From: Lentzea kentuckyensis
GTDB lineage: Bacteria > Actinomycetota > Actinomycetes > Mycobacteriales > Pseudonocardiaceae
Assembly: GCF_002150765.1 (NCBI RefSeq)
Contig: NZ_MUYM01000048.1
Location: 60,445-118,097, forward strand
DNA: 57,653 nucleotides
Reading direction: 5' to 3'
A program made the position numbers and the translations under genes. The first letter of the stretch is position 1, and each line of letters begins with the position of its first letter. The notes beneath the pieces are model-generated. The model was not told the DNA's origin. It searched no databases and saw only the letters and a list, made by a program, of their open reading frames with translations. Shown one piece after another: positions 24,183 through 33,052 of the stretch.

Positions 24183-26921
24183 TCAGACGAAGCGCCACAG
24201 GTGGTCGTTGGTGCCGTTGTCGTCCCAGATCACCACTTGCGCGCCCCTGGTGGTGGACGCGCCGCTGATGCCGAGGACCCGGCCGCCGTTGGCGCACTGG
24301 ATGCGGAAGTAGCCGCCCGTGCCGTAACGCAGGCGCCACTTGTGGTCGACAGCGCCGTTGTCGGCCCACTGCTGGACGCGGGCGCCGTTGCCGGTGGCCG
24401 CGCCCTCGACGCCGAGGACCTTGCCGCTGTTGCTGTTGCGCAGGCGGAAGTAGCCGTCGGGGTCGAGCACGGCGGTCCACAGGTGGTCGGCGGTGCCGTT
24501 GTCGTCCCACTGGATCACCAGGCCACCGTCCGAAGTGGACATGTTCTGCACCCCGAGGAGGAGACCGCTGCCCAGGTTCTGGACGCGCCGGGCGCCGGTG
24601 GGCACGAACCGCCAGTTGTTGTCCGCACCGCCGTTGTCCGGGTCCTGGACCGCCTGGGCGCCCTGAGCGGTGGACCCGTTGAGGATGCCCAGCATCTTGG
24701 AGCTGTTGGCGTTGCGGAGCTTGTGGGTGCCGTCGCCGTTGTCGACGATCGTCCAGCGGTGGTCGGCGGTGCCGTTGTCCGCCCACTGCAGGACACGGGC
24801 GTTGTCCGCTGTGGACATCTGGTCCACGCCCAGGACCTTGCCGCTGTTGAGGTTGCGCAGCCGGACCGCGGTACCGTCGGGCACCAGCTGCCAGTTGTGG
24901 TCGGCGGTGCCGTTGTCACCCCATTGCAGGGCGTCCGCGCCGTCCGAAGTGGACATGGTGCGGACGCCGAGCACCAGGCCGCTGGCGGCGTTGAACAGCC
25001 GGTAGCCCGCGTTGGAACTGTTCCCCGTGTTCCAGTAGACGGTGTAGTTGAACCCGTGGGCGTTGTAGAACGGGCCGAGGCCGACCGTCGCCCCGTCGGC
25101 CGAAGCGGTGAACGTCAACGCCGAGGTGCTGGTGCGGATGATGGATGCGGGGTTGAGAGACGGGAGCGTGCTGAACACGGTGTCGCCGTAGTTGCCGGCC
25201 AGCACCACGGGGCCGTAGGTGATCGCGGCGACTTCGGGGTTGTCGTTGGCGGGTTGCAGGACCACCCGCATCGGCAGCCGCACGGTGACGGTGTCGCCTG
25301 TGGCCCACGAACGGGTCAGGCTCGCGTAAGTGCCTGGTGTGGCGGTGATGTTCTGGGCAACGCCGTTGACGCTGACGGTCGCGCCGCTCGTCCACGCGGG
25401 GATGCGCAGGCGCATGGTCCACGAGCCGCTCGCGTTGCCCGTCACGGTCAGGGTGGTGGTGTCGCTCACCGGGAAGTTCGTGGTCTGGGTGACGGTGATC
25501 CCGCGGGACGCCCAGTTGAGCACCGAGGCCGTGTAGAGGTTCACGGTCAGCGTGGTGCCGTTGTGGAAGTAGATGGAGTCGGCCAGGCGGGTGTTGACCT
25601 CCAGCGCGGTGCCCTGGCAGCACCAGAAAGTGCCGTAGTCGGTGCTGAAACTGCCGCCTCCCACCGCGGGACCCACTACTCCCCTGCGGCCGCCGGGATT
25701 GAGCGCGGTGAAGTAGCAGACGTGGCCGTGGCTGCTGCCGGGGTCCTGCTGGCCCAGCAGGTGGTTGAGCAACGCGCGTTCGTAGAAGTCGAAGTAGGAC
25801 GACTTGTCCGGGTCGAGCAACCACAGTTCCCTGGTCAGCTTGAGCATGTTGTAGGTGTTGCACGCTTCCGCGGCGTCCTTGGCCAGGAAGCCGGCGATGG
25901 CGTTCGGCGCGCGGAAGTGCTCGGCCTGGCTGTTGCCCCCGATCACGTAGGTGTGCGCGCCGACGGTGATGTCCCACGCGTTGCGGGCGATGTCGTGGTA
26001 GCGGGTGGTACCGGTGGCCTTGTACTCACGCGCCGCGCCAACCCACTTGGGCACCTGCGTGTTGGCGTGCAGGCCGTTCAGCCGGTCCTGGTTGGCGGCC
26101 AGTGGATCGAACACCACGGCGTGGTCGAACCGTTGCGCGACGATCAGCCACCGGGAGTCGCCCGTCTGCTGGTACAGGTCGGTGAGAACGGCGTTCATGC
26201 CACCGAACTCCGTCTGCAGCGTGGCCTGCATCTGGGCGGTGGTCAGCCGGGCGGTGCGCCAGTCCACCCAGCCCGCGAACCGCAGCAGCACGTCGCGCGC
26301 CTCGGTGTTGCCGATGTAGCGCCACACGTCCAGCAGACCCGCCAACGTCTTGTGCAGGCAGTAGTACGGCACACCCTTGGGCCTGCCTCCCTCCAGCAGG
26401 TCGAAGTCCGACTCGGGGAACCCGGACAGGTACCCGGTGTTGAACCCCGCCGCGGCGTTGTTCGCCTGGCACTTGGCCAACTCCGCGACCATCTGGTTCG
26501 CCCTGTCCCGGCAGGTGGTGTCACCGAGCACCGCCCAGGCGTTGGCCCACGCGCTGAGGAAGTGCCCGTTGCTGTGGGTCCGGAAATCGAAGTTCGGGGC
26601 CTCCCAGCCACCACACGCCACCGCTCCGTTGGTCGACAGCCGGTGGTTGGCGCGGAAGTTGTAGAGCAGCCGATCCACGTCGATGAACCGCAGGTACTCC
26701 AGCGTCCGGTCCTGGTTGTCCAGCCACCGGCTCGCCGTCAGCCGGACCTGGCCCAGGTCGAACGAGAACGCCGACGCGCCGATGTCGTCGCGCACCGGCG
26801 GTACCAGCGCGGCCCCGGCAACTGGCGTCAGCGAGGGGACCAGCGCGGGCACGGCGGTCGCGAGGGCGGCGACGCCCGCGGCCTGCAGCAGCCTGCGGCG
26901 GTTCATGGCGGAAGAAGACAT
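24183..26921 (-). CDS. Secreted GH127-type beta-L-arabinofuranosidase with two CBM13 domains
   Basis: Extracellular enzyme of 912 residues. It has a Tat signal (NRRRLLQAAGVAAL), then a (alpha/alpha)6 barrel with the family landmarks AEAC (residues 351-354) and FWCCQG (C434, C435); in characterised GH127 enzymes such cysteines hold zinc and act as nucleophile. A beta-sandwich follows. From about residue 650 six ricin-B repeats (ALQW, VLQW, AVQD, VIQW, VQQW, VVIW) make two trefoils. Expected to release beta-L-arabinofuranose from plant glycoproteins or pectin side chains; the related family GH146 is an alternative. AGGAG precedes ATG 26921. It is divergent from the GH43-GH43-GH54 cluster across a 906-base region with three LacI-type boxes. 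Confidence 0.9.
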   Translation of the reverse strand: MSSSAMNRRRLLQAAGVAALATAVPALVPSLTPVAGAALVPPVRDDIGASAFSFDLGQVRLTASRWLDNQDRTLEYLRFIDVDRLLYNFRANHRLSTNGAVACGGWEAPNFDFRTHSNGHFLSAWANAWAVLGDTTCRDRANQMVAELAKCQANNAAAGFNTGYLSGFPESDFDLLEGGRPKGVPYYCLHKTLAGLLDVWRYIGNTEARDVLLRFAGWVDWRTARLTTAQMQATLQTEFGGMNAVLTDLYQQTGDSRWLIVAQRFDHAVVFDPLAANQDRLNGLHANTQVPKWVGAAREYKATGTTRYHDIARNAWDITVGAHTYVIGGNSQAEHFRAPNAIAGFLAKDAAEACNTYNMLKLTRELWLLDPDKSSYFDFYERALLNHLLGQQDPGSSHGHVCYFTALNPGGRRGVVGPAVGGGSFSTDYGTFWCCQGTALEVNTRLADSIYFHNGTTLTVNLYTASVLNWASRGITVTQTTNFPVSDTTTLTVTGNASGSWTMRLRIPAWTSGATVSVNGVAQNITATPGTYASLTRSWATGDTVTVRLPMRVVLQPANDNPEVAAITYGPVVLAGNYGDTVFSTLPSLNPASIIRTSTSALTFTASADGATVGLGPFYNAHGFNYTVYWNTGNSSNAGYRLFNAASGLVLGVRTMSTSDGADALQWGDNGTADHNWQLVPDGTAVRLRNLNSGKVLGVDQMSTADNARVLQWADNGTADHRWTIVDNGDGTHKLRNANSSKMLGILNGSTAQGAQAVQDPDNGGADNNWRFVPTGARRVQNLGSGLLLGVQNMSTSDGGLVIQWDDNGTADHLWTAVLDPDGYFRLRNSNSGKVLGVEGAATGNGARVQQWADNGAVDHKWRLRYGTGGYFRIQCANGGRVLGISGASTTRGAQVVIWDDNGTNDHLWRFV

Positions 26922-27183
26922 GATGCTCCTGGATCGACTGCCGCCGCTGCACGAGCAGCCGCGGGCACACCTGTGGGGCTCGTCGTCGTGAGGGTCAGCG
27001 TCGGACGGTCGACGCGAGGGGCGCGCGCATCACCTGTGCGGACACGACAGTGAGGTGGCGACCGCCTGCGTGCTCACCGGGACAACAGCCCGGTGAACGG
27101 CTCGGTGCGCGGCACGGCAGAGCATCGCATTGTGGACAACCTCTCCGTCGGGGTCGCACCGGTTCTCACCACGATCGAACGAA

Positions 27184-27197
27184 TGTTATCGCTAACA
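27184..27197. promoter_or_regulatory. LacI-type operator, copy 4
   Basis: TGTTATCGCTAACA, one base from the consensus, downstream of the predicted leftward promoter of GH127, so it would act as a roadblock. Confidence 0.65.
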
Positions 27198-27243
27198 ATT
27201 CGATCAGTACGGCAGACCGTCGTCCGATCGCGGTGTGGCGTAT

Positions 27244-27272
27244 AGGTAACCTCCGCGTTGACGCCTTGTCAA
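27244..27272 (-). promoter_or_regulatory. Predicted promoter of the GH127 gene
   Basis: On the minus strand, TTGACA (27267-27272) and TTACCT (27244-27249) are 17 bases apart. The -35 lies in the inverted repeat GTTGAC-GCCTT-GTCAAC (27257-27273). Operators lie on both sides of it. Confidence 0.4.
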
Positions 27273-27311
27273 CAGTCCGATTCCGAGAAGTGCCCGCTGA
27301 AACGCGTTAAT

Positions 27312-27329
27312 CCTGTTAGCGCTAACAGG
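27312..27329. promoter_or_regulatory. LacI-type operator, copy 5 (perfect)
   Basis: CCTGTTAGCGCTAACAGG, an 18-bp perfect palindrome and the best copy in the window; it has the central CG step typical of LacI-family sites. Confidence 0.75.
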
Positions 27330-27557
27330 CCAGGTCGGGGCGGTTCGGGCTGGCCATGGCGACGGCGACAGCCCGCCACCGAGGCTCACCAATCGAGACC
27401 CGACGACTGCACCGAAGCGGACGAATCACGTCTCGGCTGCCGATTCCACGGGATCACGACACCACGGCGAAGCTTCGCCGCCGGCGACCGGCAAGCGCCC
27501 ACGCGTGAGCACGACCCATTGACGTGAAAGTTGCCGTCATGTTCTCATCTACCTCAG

Positions 27558-27587
27558 CCAGAAAATGTTAACGCTAACAATTTCTGG
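27558..27587. promoter_or_regulatory. LacI-type operator, copy 6 in a 30-bp palindrome
   Basis: TGTTAACGCTAACA (27566-27579) is the core of a 30-base inverted repeat running from CCAGAAA to TTTCTGG with a single mismatched pair. It lies just downstream of TTGACG at 27519, where the rightward promoter should be. Confidence 0.7.
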
Positions 27588-27827
27588 CCCTCGCGGGATC
27601 CGCCTACGAACCAAGGCTGCACTGCAAGGACGCAGGGAGTGCGCAGACATGGCATCAGCGAGTGGCACCGTCACCAGAACCGAACCCTGCCTCGGCAGTA
27701 GACGTTAGCGGCCCCTTCCGCAGTCCCCCCGCAGTCGAGCCACGCCGTCGCCCGCACGCGACCGCGCAGCCGGTGGTGACACGCCGGCACCTCTCCACGC
27801 CCCGCTCAACGAAGATCGGAGCACATC

Positions 27828-29225
27828 ATGAACCGACGAGCGCATCTGCTCGCGGTGTCCTCCCTCGTCGTCGCCTCGACTCTCACCCTGCCCACACCAC
27901 CGGCGTCCGCGGCCACGTTGCCCACCGGCGCGCGGTCGCTCGAGTCGGTGAACTACCCCGGCCGTTTCCTCCGGCACGCCGACTACCTGGGCCGGCTCGA
28001 CCCCGTGACCTCCGGCAGCTCGGCGCAGACCAAGTCGGACGCCACGTTCACCGTCGTCAACGGCCTGGCGTCGCCGTCGTGCTACTCGTTCCAGGCCGCC
28101 AACGGAATGTTCCTGCGCCACCGGGACCTGCGCGTGCGACTGGAGGCCAACACAGGCACACCGGAATTCCGCGGGGACGCGACGTTCTGTCCTGCCGACG
28201 GTTCGGTGGCGGGCTCGATGTCGTTGGTGTCGTTCAACTTCCCGGACCGGCGGCTGCGGCACCGCGACTTCGAACTGTGGGTGGAGACCTACCAGGACAC
28301 CGCGCGGTTCCGCGCCGACAGCTCGTTCCGGCTCACCAGTCCGTGGACCCCGAAGACCAGCAAGGGACCGGTGATCCCCGGCCTGTTCGCCGATCCGCAC
28401 ATCACGTTCTTCAACGGCCGGTACTACCTGTACCCGACGACCGACGGCTACGCGAGCTGGTCCGCCCCCTACTACAAGGCGTTCTCCTCGAGCGACATGG
28501 TCAACTGGACCGACCACGGCGTGATCCTCGATCACGGGCCGGACGTGTCGTGGGCGGACAACTCGGCGTGGGCGCCGGCGGTCGTCGCCAAGAACGGCCG
28601 TTACTACCTGTACTTCAGCGGTGGCGCGGCCTCCGGCGACACGGCCAAGCATCTCGGTGTCGCCGTGTCCGACTCCCCCACCGGACCGTTCCGCGACGCC
28701 CTGGGCAAGCCGCTGATCCGGGCGGGCGCCCATCCCGGTCAGGCCATCGATCCGATGGTGTTCACCGACGACAATGGACAGTCCTATCTGTACTGGGGCA
28801 ACGGCGCCGCGCACGTCGTCCCGCTGAACGCCGACATGGTGTCGTTCGACCCGGCGGCGGTGCGCACGATCACCACGTCGGGCTTCCGCGAGGGGTCGTT
28901 CGTGTTCAAGCGCAACGGCACGTACTACTTCATGTGGTCCGAGAACGACACCCGTGACGAGAACTACCAGGTCGCCTACGCGACCGGCTCCTCGCCGCTC
29001 GGACCGTGGACCAAACGCGGTGTCGTGCTGCAGAAGCGCCTCGATCTCGGCATCAAGGGGACCGGCCACCACTCAGTGGTCCAGTTGCCCGGTACCGACA
29101 CCTGGCACATCGCCTATCACCGTTTCGCCGTGCCCGGCGGCAACGGCACCAACCGCGAGGTCACCGTCGACCGCATGACGTTCAACGCCGACGGCACCAT
29201 CGCCCCGATCGTCCCCACCCTGTGA
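27828..29225 (+). CDS. Secreted GH43 enzyme with N-terminal CBM42
   Basis: Extracellular glycosidase of 465 residues. Signal peptide (MNRRAHLLAVSSL to PPASAAT), then an AbfB/CBM42 trefoil (ESVNYPGRFLRH, QAANGMFLRH, SFNFPDRRLRH), then a GH43 propeller with base aspartate in FADPHITF, second aspartate in AIDPMVF and acid glutamate in FREGSFVF. The domain order is the reverse of the other CBM42 enzymes here. Activity is arabinofuranosidase or beta-xylosidase type. GGAG lies upstream of ATG 27828. First gene of a three-gene operon (spacings 17 and 23 bases). Confidence 0.9.
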   Translation: MNRRAHLLAVSSLVVASTLTLPTPPASAATLPTGARSLESVNYPGRFLRHADYLGRLDPVTSGSSAQTKSDATFTVVNGLASPSCYSFQAANGMFLRHRDLRVRLEANTGTPEFRGDATFCPADGSVAGSMSLVSFNFPDRRLRHRDFELWVETYQDTARFRADSSFRLTSPWTPKTSKGPVIPGLFADPHITFFNGRYYLYPTTDGYASWSAPYYKAFSSSDMVNWTDHGVILDHGPDVSWADNSAWAPAVVAKNGRYYLYFSGGAASGDTAKHLGVAVSDSPTGPFRDALGKPLIRAGAHPGQAIDPMVFTDDNGQSYLYWGNGAAHVVPLNADMVSFDPAAVRTITTSGFREGSFVFKRNGTYYFMWSENDTRDENYQVAYATGSSPLGPWTKRGVVLQKRLDLGIKGTGHHSVVQLPGTDTWHIAYHRFAVPGGNGTNREVTVDRMTFNADGTIAPIVPTL

Positions 29226-29242
29226 TCGCAGGAGGAAAAACC

Positions 29243-30694
29243 GTGCAACGAACCCTGTCACGCCTGGGTGCCGCCCTGGTCGCGGCGTTGCTGCTGCTCA
29301 CCGCCCAAGTCCTCGTCGCGGTGGACCGGGCCTCGGCCGCCGACCCGTTCACCGGCTATCTGATGGCGCACTTCACCGGCGAGAGCGCGATCGGAGAACA
29401 GCTCTACTTCGCGCACAGCACGGACGGCCTGCACTGGAGCGACCTGAACGACGGCGCTCCCGTCCTGCTGTCCACTGTGGGCACCAAGGGTGTGCGCGAC
29501 CCCGCGATCGTCCGCTCCCCCAACGGCGACAAGTACTGGATCATCGCGACCGACCTGCGCATCGCGAGCGGCACGTCGTGGAGCGACGCGGCCAACCGCG
29601 GCAGCACCTCGCTGGTCGTGTGGGAGTCCACGGACCTGGTGAACTGGTCGGAGCCCCGGCTGCTGAACGTGGCAGGCGCCGTCCCCGGTGCGGGCGACGC
29701 GTGGGCGCCCGAGGCGATCTTCGACCCGGCCTCCGGCGACTACGTCATCTACTGGGCGACGAACGCGAGCCTCAACGGCGTCAAGAAGCACCGCGTCTAC
29801 TACACGCGGACCCGTGACTTCCGCACGGTCACCGCTCCGGCCGTCTACATCGACCGCCCGGGCACCCAGGGCGTCATCGACACCCAGATCGTCGAGTCCC
29901 CCACCAGCGTCGGCGGCTTCCGCTACTACCGCGCCTCCGCCGACGGGCAGATCACCATCGAGGGCAGCAACTCGATCCTCGGCTCGTGGACCAGGATCGG
30001 CGACCTGTCCCACATGGGCATCTCCAACGGCGCCACCGGCGGCAACGTCGTCGAGGGTCCGATGTGGATGCCGGTCAACGGCAAAACCGAGTGGATGCTG
30101 TGGCTCGACCAGTTCGCCACCGGCCGCGGGTACATGCCGATCACGTCGACCAACCTCGGCAGCACCGGCAACTTCCGGACCGTGTCGGACTACTCGCTCG
30201 GCACCAACCGCAAGCGCCACGGCGGGATCATGAGCCTCACCGCCGCCGAGCAGAGCCGCGTGCTGGGCAAGTACGGCGTCAGCAGGCCCGTCAACCGCCT
30301 GCAGTCGTTCAACTTCCAGGACCGCTTCGTCCGCCACGCCAACTTCGACGTGCGCATCGACCCGAACGTCAGCCCGCTGCAGGACTCCCAGTTCCGGATC
30401 ATGCCCGGCCTGGCCGACTCCTCGGCCGTGTCGATCCAGTCCGTCAACTACCCCGGCTACTACCTGCGGCACGTCAACTACGACTTCGTGCTCGCGCCCT
30501 ACGACGGCACCACGCAGTTCGCCGCCGACGCGACGTTCCGCCAAGTCGCCGGCCTGGCGTCGTCGTCGTGGAGCTCCTTCCAGTCGTACAACCATCCCGA
30601 CCACTACATCCGGCACTACGCCTACCAGTTGAGGCTCGACCCGATCACCACCGCGACCGCCCGCGGCGACGCCACCTTCCGCGTGACCACCTGA
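29243..30694 (+). CDS. Secreted GH43 arabinofuranosidase-type enzyme with C-terminal CBM42
   Basis: Extracellular enzyme of 483 residues. Signal peptide (MQRTLSRLGAALVAALLLL to RASAA), GH43 propeller with aspartate in GVRDPAIV, second aspartate in VIDTQIV and acid glutamate in VVEGPMWM, and a CBM42 trefoil (QSFNFQDRFVRH, QSVNYPGYYLRH, QSYNHPDHYIRH). Overall layout matches the gene at 9246. AGGAGGA stands just before GTG 29243. Middle gene of the arabinan operon. Confidence 0.9.
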   Translation: MQRTLSRLGAALVAALLLLTAQVLVAVDRASAADPFTGYLMAHFTGESAIGEQLYFAHSTDGLHWSDLNDGAPVLLSTVGTKGVRDPAIVRSPNGDKYWIIATDLRIASGTSWSDAANRGSTSLVVWESTDLVNWSEPRLLNVAGAVPGAGDAWAPEAIFDPASGDYVIYWATNASLNGVKKHRVYYTRTRDFRTVTAPAVYIDRPGTQGVIDTQIVESPTSVGGFRYYRASADGQITIEGSNSILGSWTRIGDLSHMGISNGATGGNVVEGPMWMPVNGKTEWMLWLDQFATGRGYMPITSTNLGSTGNFRTVSDYSLGTNRKRHGGIMSLTAAEQSRVLGKYGVSRPVNRLQSFNFQDRFVRHANFDVRIDPNVSPLQDSQFRIMPGLADSSAVSIQSVNYPGYYLRHVNYDFVLAPYDGTTQFAADATFRQVAGLASSSWSSFQSYNHPDHYIRHYAYQLRLDPITTATARGDATFRVTT

Positions 30695-30717
30695 CTCTCA
30701 CAGTGAAGGAGTTGCTC

Positions 30718-32280
30718 ATGATCAAGCCACCGCGCCGCGCCACACGTGCGCTCCTCGCGGCGGGTGCCGCCGCCGCGCTCGCCGCCGGCGTGCTCGCCGC
30801 CACGGCCACCACCTCGCAGGCCGCGACCCAGGGACCGTGCGACATCTACGCCGCGGGCAACACCCCTTGCGTGGCAGCGCATAGCACGACCCGCGCCCTG
30901 TACGGGAGCTACAACGGCCCGCTGTACCAAGTGAAACGCGCCTCGGACAACGCGATCAGGGACGTCGGCCTGCTGAGCGCCGGCGGGTACGCCGACGCCG
31001 CTGTGCAGGATTCCTTCTGCGCCGACACCAGCTGCGTCATCACCGTCATCTACGACCAGTCCGGCAAGGGCAACAAGCTCACCCAGGCACTCAGGGGCTA
31101 CTGGCCAGGGCCGGCTGAGGGCGGCAACGACAACCTGGCCAACGCTTTCGAGGCGCCCATCACGGTCGGCGGCCACAAGGCGTACGGCGTCTACGTGGCT
31201 CCCGGCACCGGTTACCGCAACAACAACACGAACGGCATCGCGACCGGTGACCAGCCGGAGGGCATGTACGCGATCTTCGACGGCACGAACTACAACGGCG
31301 GCTGCTGCTTCGACTACGGCAACGCCGAGACGACCGGCAACGACGACGGCAACGGCACCATGGAGGCCCTGTACTTCGGCAACAGCAAGGGCTGGGGCTG
31401 GGGCAGCGGCAACGGTCCATGGGTCATGGCCGATCTGGAGAACGGCCTGTTCTCCGGCGTCAACCGCGGGTTCAACGCGGGCGACCCGAGCATCGGCCAC
31501 CGGTTCGTGACCGCCACCCTCAAGGGCGGCCCGAACCAGTGGGCCATCCGCGGCGGCAACGCCCAGTCGGGCAACCTGTCCACCTTCTACAACGGCGTGC
31601 GCCCGAACGCCCCCGGCTACAACCCGATGAAGAAGCAGGGCGCGATCATCCTCGGCATCGGCGGCGACAACAGCAACACCGGCCGCGGCACCTTCTACGA
31701 AGGCGTCATGACCGCGGGCTACCCCTCGGACGCCACCGAGAACGCCGTGCAGGCCAACATCACCGCCGCCGGCTACAGCAGCGGCTCGACCAGCACCGGC
31801 TCACTGACCCCCGGCTCCCGGATCTCCCTGCAGGCCACCACCGCGCCCTGCTGCACCTCGCACTACCTCCGCCACAACGACGCCGACACCAAGGTCGTCA
31901 TCTCCTCCGTCAACTCCTCCAGTTCGGCCACCGTCAAAGCCGACGCCACCTGGATCGTCCGCGCCGGGCTGGCCAACACCTCCTGCCTGTCCTTCGAGTC
32001 CGCCGACCGCCCCGGTCAGTTCCTGCGCCACTTCAACTACCAGCTCTACCTGAACGCCGACGACGGCGGCACCGCGTTCGCGAAGGACGCCACCTTCTGC
32101 CGGACCGCGGGCAACAGCGGGGCCGGCAACTCCTTCCAGTCCGCCAACTTCCCGACGAAGTACCTCCGCCACTACAACTTCACCGCCTACGTCGCCGGCA
32201 ACGGCGGCTCGAACGCCTGGGACTCCACGACCTCGTGGGCCCAGGACACCAGTTGGCTCACCGCGTCTCCCTGGAGCTGA
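30718..32280 (+). CDS. Secreted GH54 alpha-L-arabinofuranosidase with CBM42
   Basis: Extracellular enzyme of 520 residues. The signal peptide ends SQAAT, then a GH54 jelly-roll catalytic domain and a C-terminal AbfB/CBM42. Family landmarks are clear: the adjacent cysteine pair C196-C197 (GGCCFDYG), nucleophile-type E241 (DLENGLFSG) and acid/base-type D317 (GIGGDNSN). These lie at a constant offset of 20 from the fungal AkAbfB positions C176/C177, E221 and D297. It releases terminal arabinofuranose from arabinan and arabinoxylan. AAGGAG precedes ATG 30718. Last gene of the operon, followed at once by a strong hairpin. GH54 is best known from fungi, so a bacterial copy is of some interest. Confidence 0.95.
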   Translation: MIKPPRRATRALLAAGAAAALAAGVLAATATTSQAATQGPCDIYAAGNTPCVAAHSTTRALYGSYNGPLYQVKRASDNAIRDVGLLSAGGYADAAVQDSFCADTSCVITVIYDQSGKGNKLTQALRGYWPGPAEGGNDNLANAFEAPITVGGHKAYGVYVAPGTGYRNNNTNGIATGDQPEGMYAIFDGTNYNGGCCFDYGNAETTGNDDGNGTMEALYFGNSKGWGWGSGNGPWVMADLENGLFSGVNRGFNAGDPSIGHRFVTATLKGGPNQWAIRGGNAQSGNLSTFYNGVRPNAPGYNPMKKQGAIILGIGGDNSNTGRGTFYEGVMTAGYPSDATENAVQANITAAGYSSGSTSTGSLTPGSRISLQATTAPCCTSHYLRHNDADTKVVISSVNSSSSATVKADATWIVRAGLANTSCLSFESADRPGQFLRHFNYQLYLNADDGGTAFAKDATFCRTAGNSGAGNSFQSANFPTKYLRHYNFTAYVAGNGGSNAWDSTTSWAQDTSWLTASPWS

Positions 32281-32290
32281 CCTCGTCGAT

Positions 32291-32327
32291 GTCGTGCTCC
32301 CACTGGCGCTGCCAGCGGGAGCACGAC
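32291..32327. terminator. Strong terminator after the arabinan operon
   Basis: GTCGTGCTCCC pairs with GGGAGCACGAC, with an inner CTGGC-GCT-GCCAG stem; 37 bases in all, starting 10 bases after the GH54 stop. Confidence 0.8.
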
Positions 32328-32347
32328 CGGCTGGCATCATGGCCGCC

Positions 32348-33052
32348 ATGTGCGCCTACGTCCTGGTGGCCGAAGACGAACCGAGACAGGCGGAGCTGAT
32401 CGGGCGCTTCCTCGCTCGGGAGAACCACACGTTTCTGCTGGTCGGCGACGGACGCACGGCGCTCGACGAGATCCGCGGCCGTCGCCCGGACCTGCTGGTG
32501 CTGGACCTGATGCTGCCGGGCGTGGACGGATGGGACGTCTGCCGCGTGGTCCGGGCCGAGGACGCGGACCTGCCGGTACTGGTGATCAGCGCACGAGCGG
32601 ACGCCGACGACAAGCTGCTCGGGTTCGATCTCGGCGCTGATGACTACCTCGCCAAGCCGTACGACCCCCGTGAGCTGATGGCGCGGGTACGGGCGTTGTT
32701 GCGCCGTTCCGGTGCGAAGGGCACAGCGGCGCGGCGCGTACTGCGAGTCGGTGACCTGGAACTGGAGCCGATGCGGCACGAGGTGCGCGTCGCCGGCCGG
32801 CTGGTCGCCTGCACGCCGGCCGAGTTCCGCATCCTCGCGGTGCTGGCCGCCGAGCCGGGGCGGGTGTTCAGCCGGGCACAGCTGCTCGAGGACGGCTACG
32901 GGCTGGACGGGTTCATCACCGAGCGCACGATCGACGTGCACGTGCGCAACCTCCGGCGCAAGATCGAGGCCGACCCGGCTTCCCCGGCGTACCTGCTGAC
33001 CGTCTACGGGATCGGGTACAAGATCGCGGACCAGAGCGATCGTGACCAGTAG
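32348..33052 (+). CDS. OmpR-type response regulator
   Basis: Two-component regulator of 234 residues. The receiver domain has acidic pair EDE near residue 10, phosphoacceptor D53 (LVLDLMLPG), and KPYDP. The C-terminal winged helix is of OmpR/PhoB type (CTPAEFRILAVLA, RTIDVHVRNLRRKIE). ATG 32348 is chosen; ATG 32339 is equally possible, and neither has a good ribosome site, so the transcript may be leaderless. It overlaps the sensor kinase start by 11 bases. The next two genes are wall hydrolases, the likely targets (inference). Confidence 0.92.
   Translation: MCAYVLVAEDEPRQAELIGRFLARENHTFLLVGDGRTALDEIRGRRPDLLVLDLMLPGVDGWDVCRVVRAEDADLPVLVISARADADDKLLGFDLGADDYLAKPYDPRELMARVRALLRRSGAKGTAARRVLRVGDLELEPMRHEVRVAGRLVACTPAEFRILAVLAAEPGRVFSRAQLLEDGYGLDGFITERTIDVHVRNLRRKIEADPASPAYLLTVYGIGYKIADQSDRDQ

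Larger units (their letters stand above)
26922..27827. other. 906-base divergent regulatory region
   Basis: No credible gene in either strand: short open frames lack ribosome sites and recognisable sequence. It holds three LacI-type operators (27184, 27312, 27558 regions), a minus-strand promoter near 27244-27272 and, for the rightward operon, TTGACG at 27519-27524 upstream of the third operator. The base composition drops around each operator. About 240 bases between the third operator and the GH43 start may be a long leader; no riboswitch was recognised. Confidence 0.6.

Noticed and set aside
24012..27053. A 1013-codon plus-strand open frame opposite the GH127 gene
   Set aside because: It is the mirror frame of a high-GC gene: Val/Gly/Arg/Ala-rich, no domain, no ribosome site, while the minus strand encodes an unmistakable GH127 with CBM13 repeats.
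27204..27527. Short open frames of 60-90 codons in the GH127/GH43 intergenic region
   Set aside because: No ribosome sites, overlapping operators and promoter elements, compositionally random sequence.
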